From B1-G15 sp964346135 (GTDB lineage Archaea; Thermoproteota; Bathyarchaeia; Bathyarchaeales; Bathyarchaeaceae), in the NCBI GenBank assembly GCA_964346135.1, contig CAYFTS010000215.1, forward strand, positions 1-10,822: a stretch of 10,822 nt of DNA. Direction: 5' to 3'. A model generated the notes under the pieces. That model had not been told where the DNA came from and did no database searches. It worked only from the letters and a program-made list of their open reading frames with translations. The translations under genes were made by a program, and so were the position numbers. The first letter of the stretch is position 1; the number at the start of each line of letters is the position of its first letter. Shown here piece by piece: positions 1-6,844 of the stretch.

Positions 1-498
1 AAATCGCTGGAAGAGGCAACTTCTGCAATTATAGATCAAATAGACAAATTGACAGCGTCCAAGAAGGCAGCGTTGGATGAACTTGAAGAGATGGGTATTG
101 TGCAGAGACGAATAAAATACAGACTTGTATACTTACCTGTCTATCTTGCTTGTTACCAAGCAGATTCAAAGAAAAGATACGTGTTGTATTCGCCTTCAAT
201 TGCTCGTAGTATGGGGATTAAAACGAAGTTCAAGCGTGTTTTTGGTGTTGCAAAAATAAAGTCGCTTCTTGAGCCACGTTCCAAATTCATCACGAGTCTG
301 CTTAATGAACTTCTCACTGTTATTGGGCATAATCCAGTGTTTGAAAGAGAAATAAGCGATGCTGGAGTTAAAGCTAACATTCTGCGAACGAAAGATTTGC
401 GTAAAAGAGTAAGAATAGGGTTGGAACGATTGGCAGATGAAGGGTGGATATCGGAAAACGAGTTTCAAATGTTCAGCGAACTTCTGAAAAAAGCTTAG
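1..498 (+). CDS. C-terminal part of an unrecognised protein (5' end outside window)
   Basis: The reading frame is open from base 1 to a TAG at 496-498, giving 165 visible residues. A TTG at 49 could be read as a start, but the frame runs on upstream with equally plausible codons and no ribosome binding site is visible there, so the gene is treated as cut by the window edge. The first ~35 residues are rich in Leu, Ile, Glu and Lys (LEEATSAIIDQIDKLT...) and look like the end of a coiled coil. Next comes a strand-rich stretch containing YLPVYLACYQ and KRYVLYSP, then a basic region and a helical tail with RKRVRIGLERLADEGWIS, which resembles the helix-turn of a small DNA-binding or adaptor domain. 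I do not recognise the family. The gene converges on the nuclease gene at 555. Confidence 0.72.
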   Translation, partial: KSLEEATSAIIDQIDKLTASKKAALDELEEMGIVQRRIKYRLVYLPVYLACYQADSKKRYVLYSPSIARSMGIKTKFKRVFGVAKIKSLLEPRSKFITSLLNELLTVIGHNPVFEREISDAGVKANILRTKDLRKRVRIGLERLADEGWISENEFQMFSELLKKA

Positions 499-554
499 TC
501 ACATCCGAGTATAGGTTGGCTACCACAAAGAAGTATCCACTTTCTACCACATCA

Positions 555-1916
555 TTAAATTCTGTATCTTTCTCCGCGCTTAACTAATTGAACGTTTTTG
601 CTTACTGCTCTGAAAAGTTCCGGATGTTCTGTGTGCACTGGAAAAATTCTTTTCGGTTTAATGTAACTAACTAGGTCTGTAAGTTGCTGTCTATTCATGT
701 GTCCAGAAGCGTGGAGTTGATGAAACTTAATTTTGAAATGACTCAGCCAATTACGCATAACCTCGTCTTCGATGTCTTCTTCACTGTAAGGTTCACTCAT
801 GCTGCGAATGAAATGGCTGTTTGGATCTGGTTTTATGTCAATGAGTTCTGCGAACTGATAAAAATCCAAGTCCATAATTATTTCGCTTTGATGATTATGC
901 ACGAACTCGTGGTTCACCATTTTTTCCATGAATCTTCGCTCCCAAACGTAGTAGTCTGTCTCTTGAAAACCTCCAGTTTTTTTTCTTTTGTAATAGACTA
1001 GAATGGTTTCATCTTTCAAAGGATCTGGAAGGTGGAGTCGCTTGTCTTGTACAAGTCTCCTTAGTAGATGAGCAGTTTTTGGAGATATAGCGATTTTTCT
1101 GTCGTTATTTTTAGCTACATTGTAGAAGGTTCTGAATCTATCTGTATCTCGTCCATAGTGGGTAACAAATACTATCTTTTTTGTTGCAGAAACAATTTCG
1201 TTGCTTAGTTTCTCCACTTCTAATTCAGAGTAGTTCTGTCTACGTTCTACTTCGACCATTCTTGTACCTTCACTTATTATTGCTGTGGGATCAGACTCGT
1301 ATGCTTTTTCAGCAAATTCTTCTGTCATCTCTTTCCTCGGACCATGAGCCCTAAGGTCTCCAGTATAAACAATTGCACCTTCAGACGTGTGAACTATAAA
1401 ACCGTAGCAAGCAGGAATTGAATGGTCAACATGAATTGGTTCCACTACTAAATGTCCAATTTCTATTTTGTCTCCAGTTCTGAACGTTTCAAATGGGTGT
1501 TCTCCAAGATTAAAGGTACTGGTTTCTTCCATTGATTTAATGAATATTTTTGTTCCGTAACCGCAATGTATGGGAATATCTTCATCGAGAAATTTGATAT
1601 GCTCTATATGATCTGTGTGAGCGTGAGACAAGAATACGGCGTCAATTTCTGGTTTAGCATAGGGAAGATCGGTGAACGTTAATTCTTTTTCACTGTAAAT
1701 TCCCTTTATTTTTGGCAATAGATCGAACTCAAAGTAGTCTCCTAAACCATTTATCGATCTGGGGTTAAGCCAACCCGTAAAGTAGTCTTTGCCCATAGTG
1801 AAGGATTGTCCAAAATCAAAGAAGATTCTAACTTTTTTGTCTTCCAAAAGAATCTTGTTTCCGCCAATTTCGTTTACTCCACCGTAGAAGGTGAGGGTTG
1901 TTTTCTGGTTTTTCAT
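555..1916 (-). CDS. RNase J-like β-CASP metallo-β-lactamase hydrolase
   Basis: This 453-residue protein is probably a zinc-dependent nuclease of the β-CASP group, acting on RNA in the cytoplasm. Seen directly: an N-terminal GGVNEIGGN (12-20) as in RNase J relatives; the metal-binding SHAHTDH (97-103); a third His in HVDHSIPA (His165); TGD (185-187, Asp187); a β-CASP motif A candidate SEGTR (Glu216); and the C-terminal HASGH (402-406) and PVHTEH (427-432) matching motifs B and C. The β-CASP insert therefore lies roughly at 216-395. Length is near the ~450 residues of archaeal RNase J; bacterial RNase J is longer with a C-terminal domain absent here, and there is no N-terminal KH region as in aCPSF1. 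The ATG is preceded by AGGA-rich sequence. The gene follows the kinase by 44 nt on the same strand, so an operon is likely. The exact substrate is inferred. Confidence 0.88.
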   Translation of the reverse strand: MKNQKTTLTFYGGVNEIGGNKILLEDKKVRIFFDFGQSFTMGKDYFTGWLNPRSINGLGDYFEFDLLPKIKGIYSEKELTFTDLPYAKPEIDAVFLSHAHTDHIEHIKFLDEDIPIHCGYGTKIFIKSMEETSTFNLGEHPFETFRTGDKIEIGHLVVEPIHVDHSIPACYGFIVHTSEGAIVYTGDLRAHGPRKEMTEEFAEKAYESDPTAIISEGTRMVEVERRQNYSELEVEKLSNEIVSATKKIVFVTHYGRDTDRFRTFYNVAKNNDRKIAISPKTAHLLRRLVQDKRLHLPDPLKDETILVYYKRKKTGGFQETDYYVWERRFMEKMVNHEFVHNHQSEIIMDLDFYQFAELIDIKPDPNSHFIRSMSEPYSEEDIEDEVMRNWLSHFKIKFHQLHASGHMNRQQLTDLVSYIKPKRIFPVHTEHPELFRAVSKNVQLVKRGERYRI

Positions 1917-1960
1917 CTTTCCTTTTCTTCCTATTTAGTGGCTATTTTAACTGTTTATTC

Positions 1961-3667
1961 CTATTCAACGACGCTTTCACTCTTCTTGCAGATGTTAGAA
2001 ACTGCTAAAAGGACTTGTGGAGGCGTGAAGATGCTGAACACTTTAGTGTATTGGGCGGATCCAGCCTTTTTCACCGTTTCCCGTTTTCCTCCAGCTTCTA
2101 AGTATCCCCTAATAAATTCTTTAGCGATGGTTGCTGCTGCGTCTGCGGTGGAAATTGGAGAAACGTAATGACCTGAGTAATAGAGGAATTCAGCTAGGTC
2201 CCATGCTTGATTTCCGTTTCTCGTCGCCTGCTCAAGATCCACAAAACATGGTTTTCCATCCTTCGTGACGATTATGTTTTCAGGTTTGCAGTCTCCAAGG
2301 GAAACGCCTAGGCTGTGAGCCTCTGCAATTTTTCTTCCAACTTCTCTCACCAACGCAACTTCTGTTATGCTCTCTTCTTTGGATGAAATGATCTGTTTGA
2401 TAGTTTCAGTTAGTCTTTTTCCTTCAATAAATTCCTCAAAAACTAAGCTTTGTTGTAGACTCACATAAAGAATTCTTGGAACAGGAAAACCTTGACTGCG
2501 CAAGTACTGGTTTATGGAATATTCTCTCTCTAACCTAGATCGTCCTAACACAGCAAAAGACTTAGTGCCCAGCGTCCATAACGCCAGAGGAAACCATTTG
2601 AAGCCGTACCAGTCTTTGAATTTCTTTACTACCACTTTCTGCTTTTCATGGTTTCTCTGAAAAGTTAGCAGGTAAACAAAGTTTAGGACTCCCCCAATCT
2701 CTTCAATTTTCATGTCTAATACTTCTCCGAGCGGAACAACTTTTCTAACAAAGTCTTCGATGCTAGTCTTGTCTGATAACTTTGCGAATCCGAAGGGTGT
2801 TGGTATAAACAAGTATTTTTTCGGGTCTTCAAGTTGAGACGTCAGCGCTTCGGCTTTAACCCCTTGATAAGTCTTCATAACGATGACTTCATCTTGGGTG
2901 AGGAGACTCGTCATTTTGGGTAGAACGTTGAGAATGTGATTGAGTGCAGCTCTTTGAAAGGATTTGAGGAACAGAGGAAGTCGAAATTTCCTGTCTCTGA
3001 TTGTGTCGATGAGGTTGCTTGTAATCCTGATGTACCCGTTCGAAAAGGTTACATGTTTTTCTTTTGCTAACTCATTAAGGGCTTCTAAATAACCGCTCAT
3101 AATTGTTTCCACATTCTTTCTCTTCACGTCTTTCCTCAACATGTTTAGAAAGCTGTGAGTGATGGGTATAAACAGTCGGGCCCTTCGCTTCATCGTTTCA
3201 TACATGAAATATTCTGCCTGAATGAAAAGTTCGTGAGACAGTTCAGGGAACTCTAAAACAATGTTTTCCAGAAGCTCCCAAACGATACGTTTTTTTGCTT
3301 TGATTTCTTGGCGCCGTAGATACTCTCTGTTTGTCAAGGGTTCGTAGGGAAACGTTATTTTTTCAGCCGCAAATTCGCCTAATAGTCCCTGTTCCACATC
3401 TCCCTTAAAGGCTCGCTGATCAACCGCCAAGACAAAAACGTTGTTCTCTTTCAAAGGTTTAAGATAACTCCTTAGTCTAGGGCGATAATTGTCCAGCACA
3501 AGCAGAACATGTACATCGGTTTTTTCGTCTGCGTATCCACATGCCCATGGACCATAAAAACCAGCGGCGATGATTTGGTGGGAACCAGCAACACCTTTAC
3601 ACAGACCTAACGCGTTTTCTTTGAGAACTTCGTTCAAGAGGTGAACCATAATCATTCTTTTCCACAA
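1961..3667 (-). CDS. Nucleotidyltransferase-like domain fused to Bud32/RIO-like kinase
   Basis: This 568-residue protein has two recognisable parts. Residues ~25-110 resemble a minimal nucleotidyltransferase fold: YGPWACGYADEKTDVHVLLV (38-57) matches the usual GSxAxG...SDxDLLV pattern, but GS is GP and the second Asp is His53, so catalysis is doubtful. A helical middle (~110-300) follows. Residues ~315-540 form a small protein-kinase-like domain of the Bud32/RIO/lipopolysaccharide-kinase group: IGGVLNFVYLL (324-334) in the nucleotide-loop position, VVVKK (345-349) with the likely ATP-binding Lys, RLEREYS with Glu380 or Glu382, catalytic loop GDCKPENII (458-466; Asp459, Asn464), and metal-binding Asp477 in VDLEQA where kinases have DFG. 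The substrate is unknown. The start is uncertain: TTG at 3667 has AGGAC 8 nt upstream, while ATG at 3649 has GGAAAAG 7 nt upstream. It is probably first gene of an operon with the β-CASP nuclease. Confidence 0.82.
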   Translation of the reverse strand: MWKRMIMVHLLNEVLKENALGLCKGVAGSHQIIAAGFYGPWACGYADEKTDVHVLLVLDNYRPRLRSYLKPLKENNVFVLAVDQRAFKGDVEQGLLGEFAAEKITFPYEPLTNREYLRRQEIKAKKRIVWELLENIVLEFPELSHELFIQAEYFMYETMKRRARLFIPITHSFLNMLRKDVKRKNVETIMSGYLEALNELAKEKHVTFSNGYIRITSNLIDTIRDRKFRLPLFLKSFQRAALNHILNVLPKMTSLLTQDEVIVMKTYQGVKAEALTSQLEDPKKYLFIPTPFGFAKLSDKTSIEDFVRKVVPLGEVLDMKIEEIGGVLNFVYLLTFQRNHEKQKVVVKKFKDWYGFKWFPLALWTLGTKSFAVLGRSRLEREYSINQYLRSQGFPVPRILYVSLQQSLVFEEFIEGKRLTETIKQIISSKEESITEVALVREVGRKIAEAHSLGVSLGDCKPENIIVTKDGKPCFVDLEQATRNGNQAWDLAEFLYYSGHYVSPISTADAAATIAKEFIRGYLEAGGKRETVKKAGSAQYTKVFSIFTPPQVLLAVSNICKKSESVVE

Positions 3668-3725
3668 AGACTTTAGTCCTAAGAAACCTACTTGTATGAA
3701 GCTAACTCGCCTTTAAAAACATCTT
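3668..3725 (-). promoter_or_regulatory. Candidate promoter and leader of the kinase-nuclease operon
   Basis: On the minus strand, TTTTTAAA (3719 down to 3712) is a TATA-like box. It would place the transcript start near 3689, about 22 nt before the TTG at 3667 or 40 nt before the ATG at 3649. AGGAC at 3680-3676 could be the ribosome binding site for the TTG. No operator-like dyad stands out. The call rests only on position and AT-rich sequence. Confidence 0.35.
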
Positions 3726-3816
3726 CGTTGTGAAGAATCTTTAGTTTTCTTTTCATTGTGTGTATGTATTTGTTTTGCATACATGTAGCCTCTTATGTAC
3801 GTCGCAGGACCGTGTG

Positions 3817-3829
3817 AACAAAAAAAGGA
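3817..3829 (-). terminator. Oligo-T terminator of the DUF996 gene
   Basis: Read on the minus strand, a run of seven T (3826-3820) preceded by CCT lies 16 nt after the TAA/TGA-side end of the membrane protein gene. Such a tract is the usual archaeal intrinsic termination signal and needs no hairpin. It separates this gene from the kinase gene downstream. Confidence 0.55.
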
Positions 3830-3842
3830 GAGGTATTGTTGT

Positions 3843-4469
3843 TTATGACGGGGGTGTTGGTGATGCTGCTGGAGGTGGTTGAGTGGTTGTTGTTTTGATC
3901 GAGAAGAATCCCACAGCAAGCAGTATGAAAGCAATCCATATGATTATAAAGCCTATCAAGATTATAGTCAAAACAGCGCCTATCAACAGTAGCAATCCTG
4001 CAGTGGAAAACATATTCACTCCAGACTTCGTCGCAAGTAGATTGAATGATTTCCTGTAGAATATCGCTGTGATTATCGCGAAGACGAATGCGACGATTAA
4101 AGCAACTATAATGCTTCCAATCAAAGTCCACAGAACACTAAAGTTTGTGAAGTCTTGAAACATGGTTGTCCATTCAGCTGGATTGGTCCAGTCTATGGCC
4201 AAAGTGGTTAGCGCGAATAGAACTGATATAACAAGGACAGCTACAGAGGCTACTGCACCTACAATGGTCGTGAGAAAACCATAGAGTGCATTATTAAATA
4301 TGCCTCCTTCGTTGTAGTAATCTGCTAAGCCTTTCATAGCTATTAACACTAGTATTATGCCGACGAGACTCAATATAGCAGCGTAGCCTGTCCCTAAGAA
4401 ACCCAATGCGCCTATGACAAGCAATATTGCTCCGATACCACCTAAATTTTTGCTTACATCTAGATCCAT
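3843..4469 (-). CDS. DUF996-family integral membrane protein
   Basis: This 208-residue hydrophobic protein fits the uncharacterised DUF996 family of archaea and bacteria: an N-terminal Gly-rich membrane segment, then LVGIILVLIAMKGLADYYNE (35-54), a conserved-looking junction, and IFNNALYGF. Membrane spans can be placed at about 9-24, 26-46, 62-90, 113-137, 154-172 and 173-190. The tail after FFSIK (188-192) is a short Thr/Pro/Ser-rich stretch (TTTTQPPPAASPTPPS), probably disordered. There is no catalytic motif and no known function. The ATG at 4469 follows GAGGT (4486-4482 on the minus strand) with about 12 nt spacing, and an oligo-T tract follows the stop, so the gene looks monocistronic. 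The family assignment is from memory of its sequence pattern. Confidence 0.82.
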   Translation of the reverse strand: MDLDVSKNLGGIGAILLVIGALGFLGTGYAAILSLVGIILVLIAMKGLADYYNEGGIFNNALYGFLTTIVGAVASVAVLVISVLFALTTLAIDWTNPAEWTTMFQDFTNFSVLWTLIGSIIVALIVAFVFAIITAIFYRKSFNLLATKSGVNMFSTAGLLLLIGAVLTIILIGFIIIWIAFILLAVGFFSIKTTTTQPPPAASPTPPS

Positions 4470-4481
4470 TTAACTAAAACC

Positions 4482-4552
4482 TCGCAGAACGAGTATTTCC
4501 CATTTTAGATAAAAGCTTTTGCGCGTACATGCACTCGGAGGGTTAAAAACCT
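4482..4552 (-). promoter_or_regulatory. Candidate promoter and ribosome binding site of the DUF996 gene
   Basis: The minus strand carries GAGGT upstream of the ATG at 4469. Two AT-rich boxes lie further up: CTTTTATC (about 4518-4511) and GTTTTTAA (about 4549-4542). The second would give a leader of about 50 nt and is the better spaced if the GAGGT is to be transcribed. The second box also sits in a short dyad, GGTT/AACC. Which box is used cannot be decided by eye. Confidence 0.3.
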
Positions 4553-4553
4553 T

Positions 4554-4642
4554 AAAAAAAGAAGGGGGAATTGTGTTAAAACGGTAGGAGGTCTATCTAC
4601 AGAGACAACTCTTCCCTTCCTTTTCATAGAAATACCAAAAAA
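4554..4642 (-). terminator. Oligo-T tracts after the deaminase gene
   Basis: Reading the minus strand from the stop at 4676, six T lie at 4642-4637 (34 nt after the stop) and seven T at 4560-4554 (115 nt after it). The first is the likely main terminator and the second a backup just ahead of the DUF996 promoter. The sequence between them holds no gene that I can see; an AGGAGGT on the plus strand near 4587 is not followed by a start codon at useful spacing. Confidence 0.45.
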
Positions 4643-4675
4643 TTCTGTGCATAACGCAAAATACGTGACAACACT

Positions 4676-5983
4676 CTATCGCGCCAACAAATCTAAAGCA
4701 GTTTCCTTCGCTCTCTCCATAACATCTTCCTCCTCAAGCGTTTTCACTTCTCTCTCTTCCATCAATACATTTCCATCCACAATGACAGTTTCAACATCAC
4801 TTCCCCGAGCCGAGTAAACCATGTTAGCGTAAAAGTCGTGCACAGGCGTCAAGTGAGGCTTCCTAAAATCCACCAATATGACATCAGCTTTCTTGCCCAC
4901 TTCCAGCGAACCCACACTCTCTTCAAGCCCAAGAGCCCTGGCCCCATCAATCGTCGCCATCTTCACAACACTCTGAGCTGGCAAAACCGTCGAATCCATA
5001 TAATACACTTTTTGAAGAAGAGCAGCAACTTTCATGCTCTCAAACATGTCAAGAGCATTGTTGCTAGCAGGTCCATCCGTACCGATTCCCACAGTCACGC
5101 CAAGATTCACTAAATCCATAATCTTTGGGACGCCCAAAGCAACCTTCATGTTGGCAACCGGATTGTAGGATACCTTAACGTCCCATTTAGCCATCATCTG
5201 CATTTCCTTTTCCGAGAGGTATATACAGTGCGCCGCTAGAACATCCGGCTTCAAGAAATCAATACTCTCCAGCAGTTCAACCTCGGTAGAACCATACTTC
5301 TCCTTCACCAGCTCCCCCATATCTTTTGACTCAGCCAGATGAATATGTATGCCAACATTAAGCTTTGAAGCCATATCCCGAATCTTCATCAAAAGATTAG
5401 GACTACACGTATACACAGCGTGAGGACCAAAACGAACTCTAACCCTCCCTTCAGCATATCCATCAAACCTTCGAGCAAACTCAACACTATCTTTTAATCT
5501 CTTCTCCCCCCTCTCAGCGTCTTCTCTCTCAATGATTCCAGGCGCCAACACACATCTCAACCCAGCCTTCTCAACAGCCTTCGCCACAATGTCCCCGTGG
5601 AAGTACATGTCGGAGAAACATGTGGTTCCGCTCTTAATCATTTCAAGACAGCCCAAAAGAGCGCCATCATAAACGTCTCCAGACTTAAGTTTAGCCTCCA
5701 AGGGCCATATAGTCTCACTTAACCACTTGTCCAATTCTTGATCTTCTGCAATTCCGCGAAAAATGGTCATAGGTAGGTGGGTGTGACAGTTAACTAAACC
5801 CGGAGTTGCTACTTTTCCGTGACCATCTATTGTCTTTTCAGCCTTTATCGGCGGCGCGTTTGTCTCTTTTCCTACATAAGTTATCACGTCGTCTTTTATG
5901 GCAATAAGTCCCTCCTTCACAACTTTCCTTCTTCTATCCATTGGGAGAAGGGTGCAGCCACGTATTAGAATGTCAGCCTCCAA
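4676..5983 (-). CDS. mtaD: MtaD/DadD-family adenosine-derivative deaminase (amidohydrolase)
   Basis: This is a metal-dependent deaminase of the 5-methylthioadenosine/S-adenosylhomocysteine/5'-deoxyadenosine group. It would release ammonia from adenine nucleosides produced by SAM-dependent reactions, a salvage role in the cytoplasm; which substrate it prefers is not decided by sequence. Numbered from a TTG start at 5983 (435 residues): metal ligands in HTHLP (His67, His69) and HIHLAES (His215, with Glu218 as proton shuttle), His252 in AAHC, Asp303 in GTDG, followed by SNN (307-309) typical of the family. The C-terminal GSLEVGKKADVILVD closes the composite β domain. Length is normal. A GTG at 5995 adds four residues, but GGAGG at 5993-5989 lies exactly 5 nt before the TTG, which I prefer. 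It has no operon partner: PadR lies upstream with a 241-nt gap. In methanogens the same family is called DadD. Confidence 0.9.
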   Translation of the reverse strand: MEADILIRGCTLLPMDRRRKVVKEGLIAIKDDVITYVGKETNAPPIKAEKTIDGHGKVATPGLVNCHTHLPMTIFRGIAEDQELDKWLSETIWPLEAKLKSGDVYDGALLGCLEMIKSGTTCFSDMYFHGDIVAKAVEKAGLRCVLAPGIIEREDAERGEKRLKDSVEFARRFDGYAEGRVRVRFGPHAVYTCSPNLLMKIRDMASKLNVGIHIHLAESKDMGELVKEKYGSTEVELLESIDFLKPDVLAAHCIYLSEKEMQMMAKWDVKVSYNPVANMKVALGVPKIMDLVNLGVTVGIGTDGPASNNALDMFESMKVAALLQKVYYMDSTVLPAQSVVKMATIDGARALGLEESVGSLEVGKKADVILVDFRKPHLTPVHDFYANMVYSARGSDVETVIVDGNVLMEEREVKTLEEEDVMERAKETALDLLAR

Positions 5984-6060
5984 AGTAACCTCCACCTATG
6001 TGTTTAGAAGTTAATAGAGTGACTTGGATTATTTTATTTTCTAACTGAAGAAATAGGTGG
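5984..6060 (-). promoter_or_regulatory. Deaminase leader with GGAGG site and pairing inverted repeat
   Basis: GGAGG at 5993-5989 on the minus strand is a full-strength ribosome binding site 5 nt before TTG at 5983. ATAGGTGG (5999-5992) overlaps its first two bases and is perfectly complementary to CCACCTAT at 6060-6053, so a leader starting upstream of 6060 could fold over the site. An AT-rich TATA-like stretch at 6041-6028 would instead start the transcript near 6010 and leave the upstream arm out. Another AT-rich stretch at about 6117-6103 would include it. Confidence 0.35.
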
Positions 6061-6187
6061 ATAAACTGTTGTGCCTTTCAGCTCAGAATTTCCATTTTGA
6101 AACTTGTTTTAATCAAATGCAGTAAAAAACTGTAAAGAGTTAAATTGATGCTTTTAATCTAAACCATGTTATGACTCAAGGCTAATG

Positions 6188-6224
6188 CTCAAAAAGCCAG
6201 CCAAAGGAGCCTCAAAATGGTTAT
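6188..6224 (-). terminator. Possible T-tract terminator after the minus-strand PadR gene
   Basis: On the minus strand GGCTGGCTTTTTG ends in five T at 6195-6191, about 30 nt after the TAA at 6227-6225. The tract is short and the hairpin potential poor, so this is a weak call. The region 5996-6224 between PadR and the deaminase holds no gene that I can see. Confidence 0.3.
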
Positions 6225-6608
6225 TTAAATTTTAGCGTCTTTCAAGTCTCGATGATTTGGTAGAACGTTTAAATGAGGCTTGTTTATTCCGTTCGTTAAT
6301 TTCATGTAGATGTGGTTCAGCGACACTTTAGTGCAGTTAAGCATGTCTTCACCTTGAGGTGTGAGGTTGTACACTTTTCTCGGTCTATCTTTTTCCAAAT
6401 CCCATTTGCTTCTAATGTATCCTTTTCCTTCAAGAGTTGAAAGAAGCGGATATATGGTGCTAGGTCCAAAATAGACTCCGAAGTTCTTGCGGAGGCTGGA
6501 GATCATCTGATATCCGTGCATGGGCTGGCTCCTCAGGAATTGTAAAATAACGAAGTCGAGGAGACCTCTCATGAGTTTTATCTGGATTTCTCGTGGTTTA
6601 CATTTCAT
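6225..6608 (-). CDS. PadR-family winged-helix transcriptional regulator
   Basis: This 127-residue regulator has the PadR winged-helix core over residues ~10-92: GLLDFVILQFL in helix 1, MHGYQMI (30-36), the hallmark GPSTIYPLLSTLEGKGYI (48-65) spanning the recognition helix, and the wing RPRKVYNLTPQG (75-86). A short helical tail (~87-110) would serve for dimerisation and the last ~17 residues look disordered. PadR proteins bind dyads near their own promoter and respond to small molecules or stress; the ligand here is unknown. The ATG at 6608 is preceded by GAGG (6619-6616) with 7 nt spacing. It faces a second, different PadR gene across a 233-bp region containing three dyads, two of them close to this gene's own promoter, so autoregulation is likely (inference). 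Confidence 0.92.
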   Translation of the reverse strand: MKCKPREIQIKLMRGLLDFVILQFLRSQPMHGYQMISSLRKNFGVYFGPSTIYPLLSTLEGKGYIRSKWDLEKDRPRKVYNLTPQGEDMLNCTKVSLNHIYMKLTNGINKPHLNVLPNHRDLKDAKI

Positions 6609-6660
6609 GTTTTTTCCTCATGTATTTTTGTTGAACGGTTGTTTAGTTATACGTGTATAC
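6609..6660 (-). promoter_or_regulatory. Candidate promoter of minus-strand PadR with TATAC/GTATA dyad
   Basis: On the minus strand TATAACTA (6651-6644) is TATA-like and would start transcription near 6621, just ahead of the GAGG site. The box overlaps the short dyad TATAC-GT-GTATA (6648-6659). A protein bound there would block the box, which suits PadR autorepression. Two other TATA-like boxes at about 6697-6690 and 6718-6711 would give longer leaders. Confidence 0.38.
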
Positions 6661-6661
6661 A

Positions 6662-6683
6662 ATATGTCCTCTTTCGGACATAT
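6662..6683. promoter_or_regulatory. Perfect 8-bp inverted repeat, candidate PadR operator
   Basis: ATATGTCC (6662-6669) and GGACATAT (6676-6683) are perfectly complementary arms around the 6-nt spacer TCTTTC. The dyad contains ATGT and ACAT half-sites 10 nt apart, similar in kind to the ATGT/ACAT half-sites known for bacterial PadR operators. It sits immediately upstream of the putative TATA box of the minus-strand PadR gene. A further GACAT at 6701-6705 repeats the right half-site 24 bp away. Confidence 0.5.
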
Positions 6684-6764
6684 CAAGTCTCTTTATACTC
6701 GACATCCGATATAAACGTTTTTGTGCATCTAAACCATATCAAAGCATACTTAAACATAAAAAAC

Positions 6765-6795
6765 AGCTTATACACTCAAATAACTTAGATAAGCT
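6765..6795. promoter_or_regulatory. 7-bp inverted repeat upstream of the PadR-prenyl synthase promoter
   Basis: AGCTTAT (6765-6771) and ATAAGCT (6789-6795) form a perfect dyad with a 17-nt spacer, ending 16 bp before the TATA box at 6812. The position suits an operator or activator site for the plus-strand operon. Arms are AT-rich, so chance occurrence is possible. Confidence 0.35.
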
Positions 6796-6811
6796 AAAAT
6801 TCTACTCTATG

Positions 6812-6844
6812 AAATATAAAAGAAGTGTTGAGTGAAAAACGTTG
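6812..6844 (+). promoter_or_regulatory. TATA box for a probably leaderless PadR-prenyl synthase operon
   Basis: AAATATAAAA at 6812-6821 is the clearest archaeal TATA box in the window. With normal spacing the transcript would start at about 6842-6844, that is, on the TTG start codon itself. No good ribosome binding site precedes that TTG, which fits leaderless initiation. Confidence 0.55.

Noticed and set aside
1806..2168. Plus-strand open frame of 120 codons across the kinase-nuclease junction
   Set aside because: It lies antisense to two well-supported genes and has no recognisable motif or ribosome binding site.
3713..4131. Two minus-strand frames overlapping the DUF996 gene
   Set aside because: They are out of frame with a clear membrane protein that has its own ribosome binding site and terminator; the products look like frame-shift artefacts.
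4580..4606. Strong AGGAGGT ribosome binding site on the plus strand between the DUF996 and deaminase genes
   Set aside because: No start codon follows at usable spacing and no open frame extends from it.
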